Shown: positions 1-8,505 of the stretch, in pieces
Numbering within the stretch: position 1 is the stretch's first letter
Layout of the letters: each line of letters starts with the position of its first letter
NCBI GenBank assembly: GCA_002256535.1
Contig: NMUJ01000048.1
Coordinates: forward strand, 1-10,536
Direction: 5' to 3'
Length of the DNA: 10,536 bases
Source of the DNA: Caldifarciminota bacterium 4484_18
GTDB lineage: Bacteria; Hydrothermota; UBA3073; NMUJ01
The notes under the pieces: model-generated
What the model saw: only the letters and a program-made list of their open reading frames with translations
Told to the model about the DNA's origin: nothing
The model's database searches: none
Position numbers and translations under genes: made by a program

Positions 1-874
1 CCCGCCCCTATAGCGAGATGGAACGCACCAGATGATGAGCGATCCTCTTCGTAATAGTGAAATAACACAATATCGCTTGCCCCCATGAGATATGGTACAT
101 CTTCGTCTGGAAAAAACCTATTTGGGAATATCACATTATCGGTAACATCGAGCTTATCGATCATATCGCGAATATACTCAACGTATTGTTTCTCACGTTC
201 ACTTGCGGTGGGTGCAACCGTACCCGCTATGAATATGTATACATCACGTCGCTTCTTAAGTATATGAGTGAGTGCCTTAATAGCTACCTCGTAACATTTG
301 TGAGGCTTGACGAACCCAAACATCAACACAATTTTGGCATCCTTGGGTAGATTGAACTTCTCACGTGAATTCAGCTTATCCTCGTTCGTTATGAGTGTAC
401 CATGTGGTATATACCTAACCGCATGAGGATCGCACGTTGTGCTTCAAGATGCAATATTATACGATCGGCACGTTTGGCGATAGTGTGTACGAAATGCTCG
501 TCGATTGTAGCTCGTTCAGAGAACTGTGCCGGTCGTATACAGTGTATGGTTAGTATCTTCTTGATATCTCTGGGTACACTATCCAGCAGTCTCGGCAGCC
601 TATCATCAAACCCATATATGCTGTACTCATGCTGTATGTGTAAACAATCTACATCTTCGAGGTGCTCAAGTATGGTCGATACATAATCCCCTCTACGTGA
701 CCATACCGGTAACACTGTCAGGCGGTCTGTCTCAACTGCGGATGCAAGATCTTCAGCAATCACCTTGATCCCTACCCGTGGCTCCACCTGTAGCAATGCA
801 TCCACTAAGTACGATGTGTAGGTAGCGATACCACAACGTTGTGGCAGATACGTCGATATGAATGTAAGTCTCAT
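1..874 (-). pseudogene. GT4-family glycosyltransferase, frameshifted and cut by the left window edge
   Basis: The gene begins at ATG 874-872 and overlaps the upstream acyl-CoA ligase stop as ATGA. The first 150 or so codons give the N-terminal Rossmann half of a GT-B glycosyltransferase: a start MRLTFISTYLPQRCGIATYT (the RCGIAT motif is typical of this subgroup), then HIQHEYSIYGF and a RADRII segment. That frame stops at 389-391. From about 410 down to the window edge a different frame carries the C-terminal half: RYIPHGT, then FGFVKPHKCYEVAIKAL and the sugar-nucleotide-binding region EEDRSSSGAFHLAIGAG. The two halves together match one protein, so this is one gene with a frame change between about 389 and 465. 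Such enzymes transfer sugar from nucleotide-sugars in the cytoplasm, usually for polysaccharide or glycolipid synthesis; the substrate cannot be read. A true pseudogene or an assembly error are both possible. Confidence 0.8.
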
Positions 875-2526
875 CCAATAAGCTCTTCACGTAACTTTCT
901 GCGTAATACCTTGCCGATGATAGATTTCGGTAACCTATCCCTATATTCAATGTACTTAGGTACCTTATATTCGGCTAACCGTTCACGACAGAAGTCGATT
1001 ATCTCCTTAGGTTCGAGGGTTACACCTTCCTCCAGTACCACATAAGCTTTGGGTATCTCACCGTGTACCTCGTCAGGTACACCGATGACGGCAACTTCCT
1101 TGATTCTGGGGTGTTCAAGTAGCACAGCTTCTACCTCTTCGGGGTTAACATTATAGCCACGCACTATGATGATATCCTTTTTCCTACCCACTATATAGAA
1201 GAAGCCATCTTCATCCATCTTAGCTATATCGCCAGTGTATAGCCAGCCATCCCGTAACACCGTACTGGTGAGGCCGTCACGCTTCCAGTAACCTTTCATT
1301 ACCTGTGGGCCACGTACGATGAGCTCACCCTCCTGGCCGGGTGGTAGCTCCTCCTCACCTGTCATAAGGTCGACTACTTTTGCATCGGTATCAGGCCACG
1401 GTATACCTATGCTGCCAGATTTTTTCATACCATAAGCTGGGTTACAGTGGGTGACGGGTGACGCCTCTGTAAGCCCGTAACCCTCTATAAGGCGTGCACC
1501 AGAGAGTTGTTCAAATCGTACCTCTACTTCCCGGGGTAACGGGGCAGCACCACTCACACATACACAAAGTGAAGATAGATCGTAGCGCTCGATTTTAGGT
1601 AACCGCGTAAGTGCGGCAAACATCTGCGGTATACCGGGGAAGAAGTATATTTTGTATCTTTCAATAGCTTCGACGATCTCCCTCGGCTTGAATAACGGCA
1701 TGATGACCATCGTCGAGCATGATATAATTGGCAAATTCATCGCAGTTGTCATCCCATATATGTGGAAATACGGTAATACTGATAGAAACTGCTTATGTAA
1801 TGACTTTTTAAACCATAGGAAGGCTTGATATGCGTTAATACTGATGTTGCGGTGTGTCAACATCACCCCTTTAGCGGTACCAGTAGTAGCGCCCGTATAC
1901 TGGATAAGAGCTACATCGTCGAGTTTAAGTTCAGGCCCTACAAATTCAGGTACCGCAGTACGTATCACGTCATGCCATGCGTATATACCACCACCATACT
2001 TAACAAAGGCTATCTTACCACGCATAGCAAACGGATACAGTAGCGCTTTGGTGGGCGGTAAGTATTCACGTAATGAGCCGACTATTACGTTTTTAAGCCC
2101 AACCACATTGCGGATCTGGTCAACCTTATCGTAGAGTTCCTCAAGATCTAACGTGATAAGGGTTTCAACTTCTGCATCTTTGAGCTGATGTTCGAGCTCC
2201 CTTGCGGTATAGAGTGGGTTATTTTGTACAACTATTGCACCTAACTTAAGTGTTGCGTAAAATGCGATAATCGCCTGTGGAGTATTTGGTAGGAACAAGC
2301 CAACTTTATCGCCTTCCTTGATACCCAACTTACGTAACACGTTGGCGAGCCGGTTGACGAGCTTGTTAAGTTCACCGTAGGTTATTGTTTTACCATAAAA
2401 TATGATGGCCGGAAATTGAGGCGCCGATCTCGCATCTTCCTCAAGGTAGTAGGGGAGAGGATCTACCCGCTCTTCTACCGAAGTGGGCACCCCCTCATCA
2501 TAAAATTGCATCCACGGTTTGTCCAT
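871..2526 (-). CDS. long-chain-fatty-acid--CoA ligase (AMP-forming, FadD-like)
   Basis: A complete 551-residue ANL-superfamily enzyme of normal length. It would activate a carboxylic acid with ATP to an acyl-adenylate and then form the acyl-CoA thioester. Visible motifs in order: P-loop YTGATTGTAKG (210-220), YGLTEASP (350-357), GELIVRGPQVMKGYW (400-414), YTGD (430-433), the hinge region GRKKDIIIVRGYNVNPEEVE (447-466) and the C-terminal catalytic lysine in SIIGKVLRR (K539). The P-loop has GA where FadD proteins usually have GG or SG. I chose ATG 2526-2524 (MDKPWMQF) because the longer in-frame start would translate the tRNA-Asp gene. No Shine-Dalgarno site precedes it, and the start lies 10 nt after the tRNA 3' end, so it may be read from a tRNA-ligase transcript after processing. 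Its stop overlaps the glycosyltransferase start (ATGA). The substrate is inferred only from similarity to FadD. Confidence 0.93.
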   Translation of the reverse strand: MDKPWMQFYDEGVPTSVEERVDPLPYYLEEDARSAPQFPAIIFYGKTITYGELNKLVNRLANVLRKLGIKEGDKVGLFLPNTPQAIIAFYATLKLGAIVVQNNPLYTARELEHQLKDAEVETLITLDLEELYDKVDQIRNVVGLKNVIVGSLREYLPPTKALLYPFAMRGKIAFVKYGGGIYAWHDVIRTAVPEFVGPELKLDDVALIQYTGATTGTAKGVMLTHRNISINAYQAFLWFKKSLHKQFLSVLPYFHIYGMTTAMNLPIISCSTMVIMPLFKPREIVEAIERYKIYFFPGIPQMFAALTRLPKIERYDLSSLCVCVSGAAPLPREVEVRFEQLSGARLIEGYGLTEASPVTHCNPAYGMKKSGSIGIPWPDTDAKVVDLMTGEEELPPGQEGELIVRGPQVMKGYWKRDGLTSTVLRDGWLYTGDIAKMDEDGFFYIVGRKKDIIIVRGYNVNPEEVEAVLLEHPRIKEVAVIGVPDEVHGEIPKAYVVLEEGVTLEPKEIIDFCRERLAEYKVPKYIEYRDRLPKSIIGKVLRRKLREELIG

Positions 2527-2536
2527 AAATAACAAA

Positions 2537-2609
2537 CGGGGCCGACCGGACTTGAACCGGCGATCTCCGGCTTGACAGGCCGGTGTGTTAACCACTACAC
2601 CACGGCCCC
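2537..2609 (-). tRNA. tRNA-Asp (anticodon GUC)
   Basis: The 73-nt sequence folds into a full cloverleaf. The acceptor stem is GGGGCCG with CGGCCCC plus discriminator G. The D stem is GTGT/ACAC with the loop AGTGGTTA. The anticodon stem is CCGGC/GCCGG with the loop CTGTCAA, giving anticodon GTC. The variable loop is AGATC, and the T arm is GCCGG-TTCAAGT-CCGGT, closed by one G-T pair. CCA is not encoded (TTT follows), so the 3' end must be added by CCA-adding enzyme. The acyl-CoA ligase start codon follows after 10 nt on the same strand. Confidence 0.97.
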
Positions 2610-2712
2610 TAAATCAAAAATAAAACAATTTAGACGATGTCAATCTCAAATTACATCAGATTTACGATAGGTTATCACTTGTCATCAACATCCATACAGA
2701 TAATTTTAAAGG
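2610..2712. other. AT-rich divergent intergenic spacer
   Basis: This 103-bp spacer separates the minus-strand tRNA/ligase unit from the plus-strand unit and must hold promoters for both. On the plus strand GATAAT (2699-2704) resembles a -10 box, with TTGTCA (2679-2684) 14 nt upstream, a poor spacing for a -35. If GATAAT is used, transcription would start near 2711 and the first ORF (ATG 2713) would be almost leaderless, which fits the lack of a properly spaced Shine-Dalgarno site. No coding or repeat structure is seen. Confidence 0.4.
2617..2643 (-). promoter_or_regulatory. candidate promoter of tRNA-Asp and the acyl-CoA ligase
   Basis: On the minus strand TTGACA (2643-2638) is a perfect -35 consensus, followed after 15 nt by TATTTT (2622-2617) in an A/T run. 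Transcription would begin almost at the tRNA 5' end (2609). The 15-nt spacing is shorter than the usual 17, so the -10 assignment is uncertain. The position just before a tRNA in an AT-rich spacer supports it. Confidence 0.4.
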
Positions 2713-2874
2713 ATGGTAGGAGCGATTATAAGAGCCAAGCTCCCTATTTTGGGGTTAATTTTTATAGCCATTTCTTTGTATGGTACTACAGGTAAAATTG
2801 CTGACCTTGCCACCGATATGGAGACAGGTACCTCACTTGCACACGTGAATATAGAGGTAGTTTTGATATGTTAG
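2713..2874 (+). pseudogene. 5' remnant of an exported protein with a carboxypeptidase-regulatory-like domain
   Basis: This 53-codon reading frame starts MVGAIIRAKLPILGLIFIAI, a positively charged and hydrophobic signal-peptide-like leader. It continues GTTGKIADLATDMETG and then VNIEVV before a TAG stop. That pattern matches the start of CarboxypepD_reg-like domains (GKI-x-G-x-V-x-D-x-ETGEPLPGANV), which begin many TonB-dependent receptors and outer-membrane proteins. Those proteins are hundreds of residues long, so only the leader and the first two strands remain here. The stop falls inside the recN start region, a 7-bp overlap with ATG 2868. A genuine short exported peptide is possible, but the domain is cut mid-fold, so I read it as a truncated gene. 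It lies first in the plus-strand unit. Confidence 0.55.
2854..2859 (+). promoter_or_regulatory. ribosome binding site of recN
   Basis: GAGGTA lies 8 nt before ATG 2868 and supports the start MLATLKEIRIRNFSLIEDV, which matches where RecN proteins normally begin. The site lies inside the preceding truncated frame. Confidence 0.5.
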
Positions 2875-4437
2875 CCACTTTAAAAGAGATTCGCATACGT
2901 AATTTTTCGCTGATAGAGGATGTAAAAGTCGACCTACCATCTGGCCTCAGCATTATAACCGGTGAAACAGGTGCAGGTAAGACCATATTTGTGCATGCAC
3001 TCGAAGTGTTACTCGGTGGTAAGATAAGTACAGACGACATACGGGTAGGTACGGACGTGGCTACCGTTGAGGGATATTTCCAAGTAGCAGCCGACCTTGC
3101 TAACCACATAGCTAACCGCTGGGGTATATGTTTTGAACAAAATGAGCTATTCCTTAAACGTACAATCACACGTGATGGTAGAAGTCGTGCATGGGTAAAT
3201 GCGTCACCGGTACCGATTAAGGTGTTACGTGAGATAGGGGAGACGATATGCGATTTCCACGGCCAGCATACGCATCAGTCATTACTTGACCCCAGAAATC
3301 ACCTACTGTATTTGGATGCGTTCCTTGATATTGAAGCAAAGAGGGGGCAACTCACCCACGTATGGGAGGAATGGGTCAAACAGCGACGTGAACTCGATAA
3401 CTTACTTAATCGATTAAGTGATATGCGTGAGAAAGCCGATTTCTACAAGTTCGAGATTGAGCGACTCGAGAGGCTCAACCTACACGAGGGTGAAGAAGAG
3501 GAGCTTACGTCAAGGATTAAGTTGCTGGAAAACAGTGAAACGATTGCTAGCTTGGTGAACGAACTTTATGATCTACTATATGCGGGTGAAGAAGCGGTAC
3601 TTGATAAAATTAACCAGATAATCAAGAAGTGGGGTTCACTCCAGCAGTACGTGGATGGCGCAGATAGGTATCTTTCGCAACTTGAGTCCATGCTTTACGA
3701 GTTGGAAGATATCGTGCCGTTCCTTGAGGATATAAGATCAAATATTGAGTACTCACCCGATGAACTCGATACACTACGTAGCAGGTATATGGAGCTACAG
3801 GAGGCGAAACGTCGCTACGGTAAGTCCAGTATCAAGGAGTTGCTCGAATATTACGAAAGGTTGAAGCAAGAGCTGGCAAGCTTAGATTTAGGTGAGATGG
3901 AGGTTGATAAGCTTCGACAGCGTGAACATGAACTACGTGAAGAAGTGGAGAGGTTAGCGGGTGAACTCTCGGAGTTACGTCGTGCTGGTAAGCATCAACT
4001 CGAACAAAAGGTGGAGGCTGAATTACATGCGCTTGGTATGCCTAATGCAAGGTTTAGGGTGAAGATCGAAACAAAAGAAACAGATGCCACCGGTAAGGAT
4101 AAGGTTGAGTTCCTATTCTCCGCAAATCCAGGTGAACCGTTGGGACCACTTCGCAAGATAGCATCAGGTGGTGAGCTATCACGAACGATGTTAGCACTTA
4201 AGTCGATACTGGCGGAAAAGGATACCGTCTCTATACTCGTGTTTGACGAGATAGATGCAGGGGTTAGCGGTAGGATTGCCGATATAGTGGGTGAGCGTAT
4301 GGATAAGCTTGCGGATAGCCATCAAATAATATGTATCACACATCTACCACAGATAGCATCGTTTGCTTGCAGGTAAGGAGATAAGTGATACAGCATTACA
4401 ACATGCAAAAGCCTTACTTAAAGGAGGTGCTAAATGA
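2868..4437 (+). pseudogene. recN: DNA repair ATPase RecN with a deletion/frameshift near the C-terminus
   Basis: RecN is an SMC-like ATPase of double-strand-break repair. The first 499 or so codons are typical: start MLATLKEIRIRNFSLIEDV, Walker A GETGAGKT (32-39), FHGQHTHQSLLD, a central coiled coil rich in E, L and R, the ABC signature SGGELSR (433-439), Walker B ILVFDEID (456-463) and THLPQIASFA (491-500). The frame then ends ACR-stop at 4374-4376. In the +1 frame, codons from 4366 read LAGKEISDTALQHAKALL and end at TGA 4435-4437; this is the normal RecN terminus. Roughly 35 residues usually found between THLPQIA and this tail are missing, and the frame change implies a loss of 3n+2 nt. The original stop overlaps the next gene's start as ATGA. 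A frameshifted, shortened product is conceivable, but a deletion or an assembly error is likelier. Confidence 0.88.
4420..4429 (+). promoter_or_regulatory. strong ribosome binding site of the DUF2723 gene
   Basis: AAAGGAGGTG lies inside the last codons of the recN tail, 4 nt before ATG 4434. It matches the bacterial anti-Shine-Dalgarno sequence almost fully and fixes the start of the downstream gene. The ATGA overlap with the original recN stop suggests translational coupling that the recN frameshift would break; the strong site may compensate. Confidence 0.85.
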
Positions 4438-7259
4438 GCCGCAAGGAGCTAAATATTGGGTTTTGGTTGTTCTTTTTGTGGATCTGGATAATATACAGGA
4501 TTACGGTAGCACCTACAGTATCGTTTTGGGATTGTGGTGAATATCTTTCATGTGCAAACATACTCGGTATACCGCATCCACCAGGTTCACCACTACATGT
4601 ACTGTTACGTAAGTTCGCAATGTTAATAATCCCCGCACGTGACGTTGCGCTAAGGTCCAACCTGTTATCTACCATACTGGGGGCGATAAGTGCCACATTT
4701 ATATACTATTTTATACTGCGTATAATAATAGCAGTAAGGAAGAATAGGTTTGCAGATGTATGGGACCACATAACCGCACATACGGCTGCATTTTCTGGTG
4801 CCACCATAGGGGCTTTATCATTTACACCATGGTGGAATGCGGTTGAAAGTGAAGCATATGTATTGGCTACGTTCTTGATAATGTTTAACTTGTTCCTTGC
4901 AATTAAATGGTACGACCACAAAGATGAGCCAGCTGCTATCAAATATATACTACTTATAGCGTATTTGAGTGCATTAAGTGTAACCGTACACTTTACGGGT
5001 ATACTGGCGGCACCCGCGGTGCTGTTGTTTGCATTATTTGTACGCAGGCAGTATCTTAAACCTTACCTTAAGGAAATAATCATGCTCATCGTACTATATT
5101 TCATAATATTGGGTGTGATAAGGGCATACAGTGCAAAACCGTGGCGACTGGACTTCACTATGGCAGGTGCGGTACTGTTTGGGATAACGTTACTGGGGTT
5201 GTTACCATATTGGGATAGGATGCGACGTTCAGTACATGCACTTATACTGCCGGTTATAATTCTAACCGCATGGACACCGTACTTTTACCTGAAGATACGT
5301 GCGGCACAGGAACCACCAATCAACGAGGTTGCACCCAAAGATTGGAAAAGCATAATGCGTGTATTCAATCGCGAGCAATACGGTAAGTGGTATTTCTTTC
5401 CACGTAACACACAGATAAAAACTGGATACTCGTTACCACGTGCATTTTACGAACAGTTTAAGTTCTATGGTAGATACCTATTGTGGCAGTATGGGGTATA
5501 CCCGCGTGAAACTGCATGGAATTCACGTCAATACCCCTACGGGATACGATTTATATCGTTGATGTTGGCGTTGATGTTTATTTTCGGTGGATTCTGGGGT
5601 ATGTTCCTGTTGTATAAGTATCATCCGGAGTTGTTTGTGTTGTTATTCACTGTATACTTTCTTACGAGTGCAGGTGTGGTGCTGTACATAAACTTTAAGT
5701 TTTCGCCATCAGATCCTAACCCCAGACATGAACCCGATGAGGTACGTGAGCGCCACTATTTCTTTGGTGCATCGTTCCTGCTGTTTGGCATATTCTTGGG
5801 GATTGCGGGGTATGAAATACTGAGCCAGTTACGTCGTTACCGTAAAGCTATAATACCGGTGTTAGCTATCATGGGGGTGGTACCACTAATCTTCAACATG
5901 TATTCACATGCTAACAGGCATAACCTGTACATAGCTGAGGATTATGGATATAACCTGCTTGCATCGTGTAGGGATAATAGTGTACTGTTTACTAATGGTG
6001 ATAACGATACGTTTCCACTGTGGTTTGTACAATGGGTGAGGGGGTTTAAGCAATCCGTACGTATTGCTAATTTATCACTACTGAATACGGACTGGTTCAT
6101 CATACAGTTGAAAAAGGAGCTGGCCAAGGATAGCGTATTTCTGAGCTTCTCCGACTACGAGATACATAATCTGTTGCCGATGCCGATGATAAAGGATGAT
6201 AAGTTTGACCCCAAACATACCATACAGATACAGGATATTGCCATGCGTGATATCATTGCAAGCAATGCAGGGATAAGGTTTGAGAAAACCGTCCCCGCAT
6301 ACATAAGGCGCGAATTCTTACCACCTGAGTATCAGCGATACTTTTCACCTAAGGAGGTGATCATATCGCCATCAGATTATACGAGGGTACTACCCAAGAA
6401 GTATTGGGTGATGTTACCCAGGGAGTATTTGATACCGGCGGAGGAGTTTGCCCAACTCGTATGTACCAACTATAAAGGTAGGATACCAATCTACATATCG
6501 ATGACAGTAGCACGTTCGGTAGCTGACCCCTACCAACCTTACCTCAGATGGGAGGGTATGGTGCAACGGTTGGTACCTAAGGGTTCGGCAGGGTTCGACC
6601 TCACACGTACGGATTCGTTACTCAACAAGGTATACAGGTATCGGTCAATATTTGATAAAAATGTACAGAAGGATGATAAAACATTGCAGAGGTTACTCGC
6701 TAACTACACAACAATGTATTTCTTGCTGGGTATGGAGTATTATCGACGTGGCCAGTATGCACGTGCGGCTGAGTGTTTCACAAATGCAGAAAGATTTAGC
6801 AAAAGAGCCACCCAATACATGCCGGTTGCGTACTACCTTAGGGAGGCATACCTACGTATGGGTGCACCTGATAAGCTTGTCACTTATATAGAGGAGAAGC
6901 AGAAAAGAGGTGAACCGCTCTCCGCGGAGGACTATTTCTGGTTGGGTGAATCGTACCGCTTGAAAGGTGATATCATCAAGGCGGAAGAGAATTACCGTAT
7001 GGCACAGGCAACAGATGCAAATTCGCCATACGGATACTATGGGTTGGCACATTTGTACCTAAGTAAAGGTGATGTAGATAAAACATACGAAATGCTACGT
7101 GGGGTGCTACGTAACCCCAACGTTATAGGTGGTATGTACCAGATAGCGATGCAACGTGGTGATACACAGGTGGCAAGGTTTGTGTTAGAAAGGTGGGTAG
7201 AAGCTAACCCATACGATACGTTGGCTAAAAGATTGCTCGAGAGGTTGAAACAAGAATAG
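4434..7259 (+). CDS. DUF2723-family polytopic membrane protein with C-terminal TPR repeats (putative protein O-mannosyltransferase-like)
   Basis: A 941-residue protein that appears complete. The N-terminal half has about ten or more hydrophobic segments and the DUF2723 hallmarks SFWDCGEY (30-37) and HPPGSPLH (48-55) in the first loop. A second family motif, TNGDNDTFPLW, lies near 520, followed by SLLNTDWFI. The family has a GT-C-like architecture; its human member TMEM260 is a protein O-mannosyltransferase, so a polyprenyl-sugar-dependent transfer to exported proteins is a reasonable inference, not shown here. From about 760 to the end come TPR-like helices (YFLLGMEYYRRGQYARAAECF, DYFWLGESYRLKGDIIKAEENY, YYGLAHLYLSKGDVDKTYEML). 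TPRs may bind partners on the cytoplasmic or periplasmic side. The gene overlaps the original recN stop by ATGA and ends 8 bp before a secreted protein, a possible substrate. Confidence 0.88.
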   Translation: MSRKELNIGFWLFFLWIWIIYRITVAPTVSFWDCGEYLSCANILGIPHPPGSPLHVLLRKFAMLIIPARDVALRSNLLSTILGAISATFIYYFILRIIIAVRKNRFADVWDHITAHTAAFSGATIGALSFTPWWNAVESEAYVLATFLIMFNLFLAIKWYDHKDEPAAIKYILLIAYLSALSVTVHFTGILAAPAVLLFALFVRRQYLKPYLKEIIMLIVLYFIILGVIRAYSAKPWRLDFTMAGAVLFGITLLGLLPYWDRMRRSVHALILPVIILTAWTPYFYLKIRAAQEPPINEVAPKDWKSIMRVFNREQYGKWYFFPRNTQIKTGYSLPRAFYEQFKFYGRYLLWQYGVYPRETAWNSRQYPYGIRFISLMLALMFIFGGFWGMFLLYKYHPELFVLLFTVYFLTSAGVVLYINFKFSPSDPNPRHEPDEVRERHYFFGASFLLFGIFLGIAGYEILSQLRRYRKAIIPVLAIMGVVPLIFNMYSHANRHNLYIAEDYGYNLLASCRDNSVLFTNGDNDTFPLWFVQWVRGFKQSVRIANLSLLNTDWFIIQLKKELAKDSVFLSFSDYEIHNLLPMPMIKDDKFDPKHTIQIQDIAMRDIIASNAGIRFEKTVPAYIRREFLPPEYQRYFSPKEVIISPSDYTRVLPKKYWVMLPREYLIPAEEFAQLVCTNYKGRIPIYISMTVARSVADPYQPYLRWEGMVQRLVPKGSAGFDLTRTDSLLNKVYRYRSIFDKNVQKDDKTLQRLLANYTTMYFLLGMEYYRRGQYARAAECFTNAERFSKRATQYMPVAYYLREAYLRMGAPDKLVTYIEEKQKRGEPLSAEDYFWLGESYRLKGDIIKAEENYRMAQATDANSPYGYYGLAHLYLSKGDVDKTYEMLRGVLRNPNVIGGMYQIAMQRGDTQVARFVLERWVEANPYDTLAKRLLERLKQE
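6345..6362 (+). other. internal perfect anti-SD complement within a small inverted repeat
   Basis: TAAGGAGGTGATC (6350-6362) is exactly the complement of the canonical bacterial 16S rRNA 3' end. It sits mid-gene, encoding part of SPKEVIIS, with no ATG, GTG or TTG at normal distance in any obvious frame. It is flanked so that TCACCT (6345-6350) can pair with AGGTGA (6355-6360), which would partly hide it in RNA. It may be chance. Confidence 0.5.
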
Positions 7260-7342
7260 GGGGTGGTATGCGTGGTGAAATATACCACTTCATTGCAAGT
7301 ACCCTCTGTGGTGTGTTTATTCTATCAACCGCTTACACGCAG

Positions 7343-7755
7343 AACCTTCTGCAGAATCCAGGGTTCGAATCCTGGACAGCTGGTACGCCAGACTATTGGG
7401 TAAAAGAGACGGGTGGGTTTGATGTGCTCAAGGATTCCAACACTGTTCATGGTGGTAGCTATAGTACGAAATTGAGATTGAGGTCTACGACGACACAAAG
7501 GTTCACACAATATGTTGCTAATATATCACCCGGCGATGGGTACGAGTTTTCGTTCTACGAGGCGACCTTATAAGCGGTTATTATGGTGATTATTCATCAG
7601 ATGATATAACTTGGCAGCAACTAAAATCAGGTATCCAGATAGCACCTCCAGATGCGGAGACATTGCATGTTGAGATACGGCTATACGATGTGGCATGGGA
7701 TGGTGTTGATAGTGCCATCCTTTACGTTGATGATACCTATCTTAGGCGGTTCCCT
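7343..7755 (+). repeat. domain repeat copy 1 (shortened)
   Basis: This is the first copy of an intragenic domain duplication, starting NLLQNPGFESW and ending YLRRFP. Bases 7352-7401 are identical to 7765-7814 (50 bp), a sign of recent duplication or gene conversion. It carries one extra codon (YVAN against YVD) and lacks 58 nt after the codons for FSFY, the cause of the frameshift. Confidence 0.9.
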
Positions 7756-8223
7756 AACCTCCTACAGAATCCAGGGTTCGAATCCTGGACAGCTGGTACG
7801 CCAGACTATTGGGTTAATGAGACGGGTGGGTTTGATGTGCTCAAGGATTCCGACACTGTTTATGATGGCAACTATAGTGCAAAGTTGATATTGAGGTCCA
7901 CCGACACCCAGTGGCTTACGCAATATGTTGATATAACTCCTGGTTATGGGTACGAATTTTCGTTCTACGTGTATGATAACGACTCCCATGGTAGGGTAAG
8001 GGTTGCCATGCGATGGTATGATGGTTCAGGAGCATTCATAGACGGTTACTATGGTGGGTATTCATCAAATGATACAACCTGGCAGTATCTAACCTCAGGC
8101 ATCCAGACAGCACCCTCAAATGCGGAGATATTGCATGTCGAGATCCGGCTGTATGATGTAAACTGGGATGCTGTCGATAGTGCCGTACTCTATGTTGATA
8201 ACGCATATCTTGGTTCATATGGG
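7756..8223 (+). repeat. domain repeat copy 2 (intact)
   Basis: This is the second copy, in frame throughout and about 156 codons long. It includes the segment VYDNDSHGRVRVAMRWYDGS that copy 1 has lost, so it serves as the internal reference for the missing 58 nt. It ends near AYLGSY and is followed by the linker to the sorting domain. Confidence 0.9.
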
Positions 8224-8505
8224 CCAACATTTGTAGAAGAAGCGCATAACGTGCATCCATCCAATGTGTTAGTGCTGGAAAATCCCGTAAGATCGGATGT
8301 TAAATTGCTTCTATCACTTGAAGAGCCAGCAGAGGTTACATTCGCTGTTTATGACGTTACGGGTAGGATTGTTCAGATCGTCAACATGGGTAGGATGGAT
8401 GCTGGCACCCATCGAATAGTATTCAACGGAGATAAGCTATCAGCTGGCGTTTATTTCCTTAGGTTCAATGTAGGTGATAAAATACGTAATGGTCGATTTA
8501 TACTA

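Noticed and set aside
2527..2595. In-frame N-terminal extension of the acyl-CoA ligase (MVNTPACQAG...).
   Set aside because: It is a translation of the tRNA-Asp gene, and the ligase family start fits ATG 2526.
2610..2712. Possible riboswitch or small RNA in the divergent spacer.
   Set aside because: Too short and AT-rich, with no stable stem seen; promoter elements explain it better.
4366..4376. Programmed +1 frameshifting in recN at TGC-AGG-TAA.
   Set aside because: About 35 family residues are missing at the join, which frameshifting does not explain; a deletion or assembly gap does.
7358..7375. CCAGGGTTCGAATCCTGG looks exactly like a tRNA T-arm and occurs twice (also 7771-7788).
   Set aside because: No acceptor, D or anticodon arms fit around either copy, and the bases encode PGFESW of the repeated domain. 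It is coding sequence that resembles a T-arm, though it could mislead tRNA or attachment-site searches.
7352..7814. The 50-bp identical repeat pair as possible insertion-sequence ends or a CRISPR-like repeat.
   Set aside because: It is a direct repeat within homologous protein domains, with no transposase, no inverted ends and only two copies.
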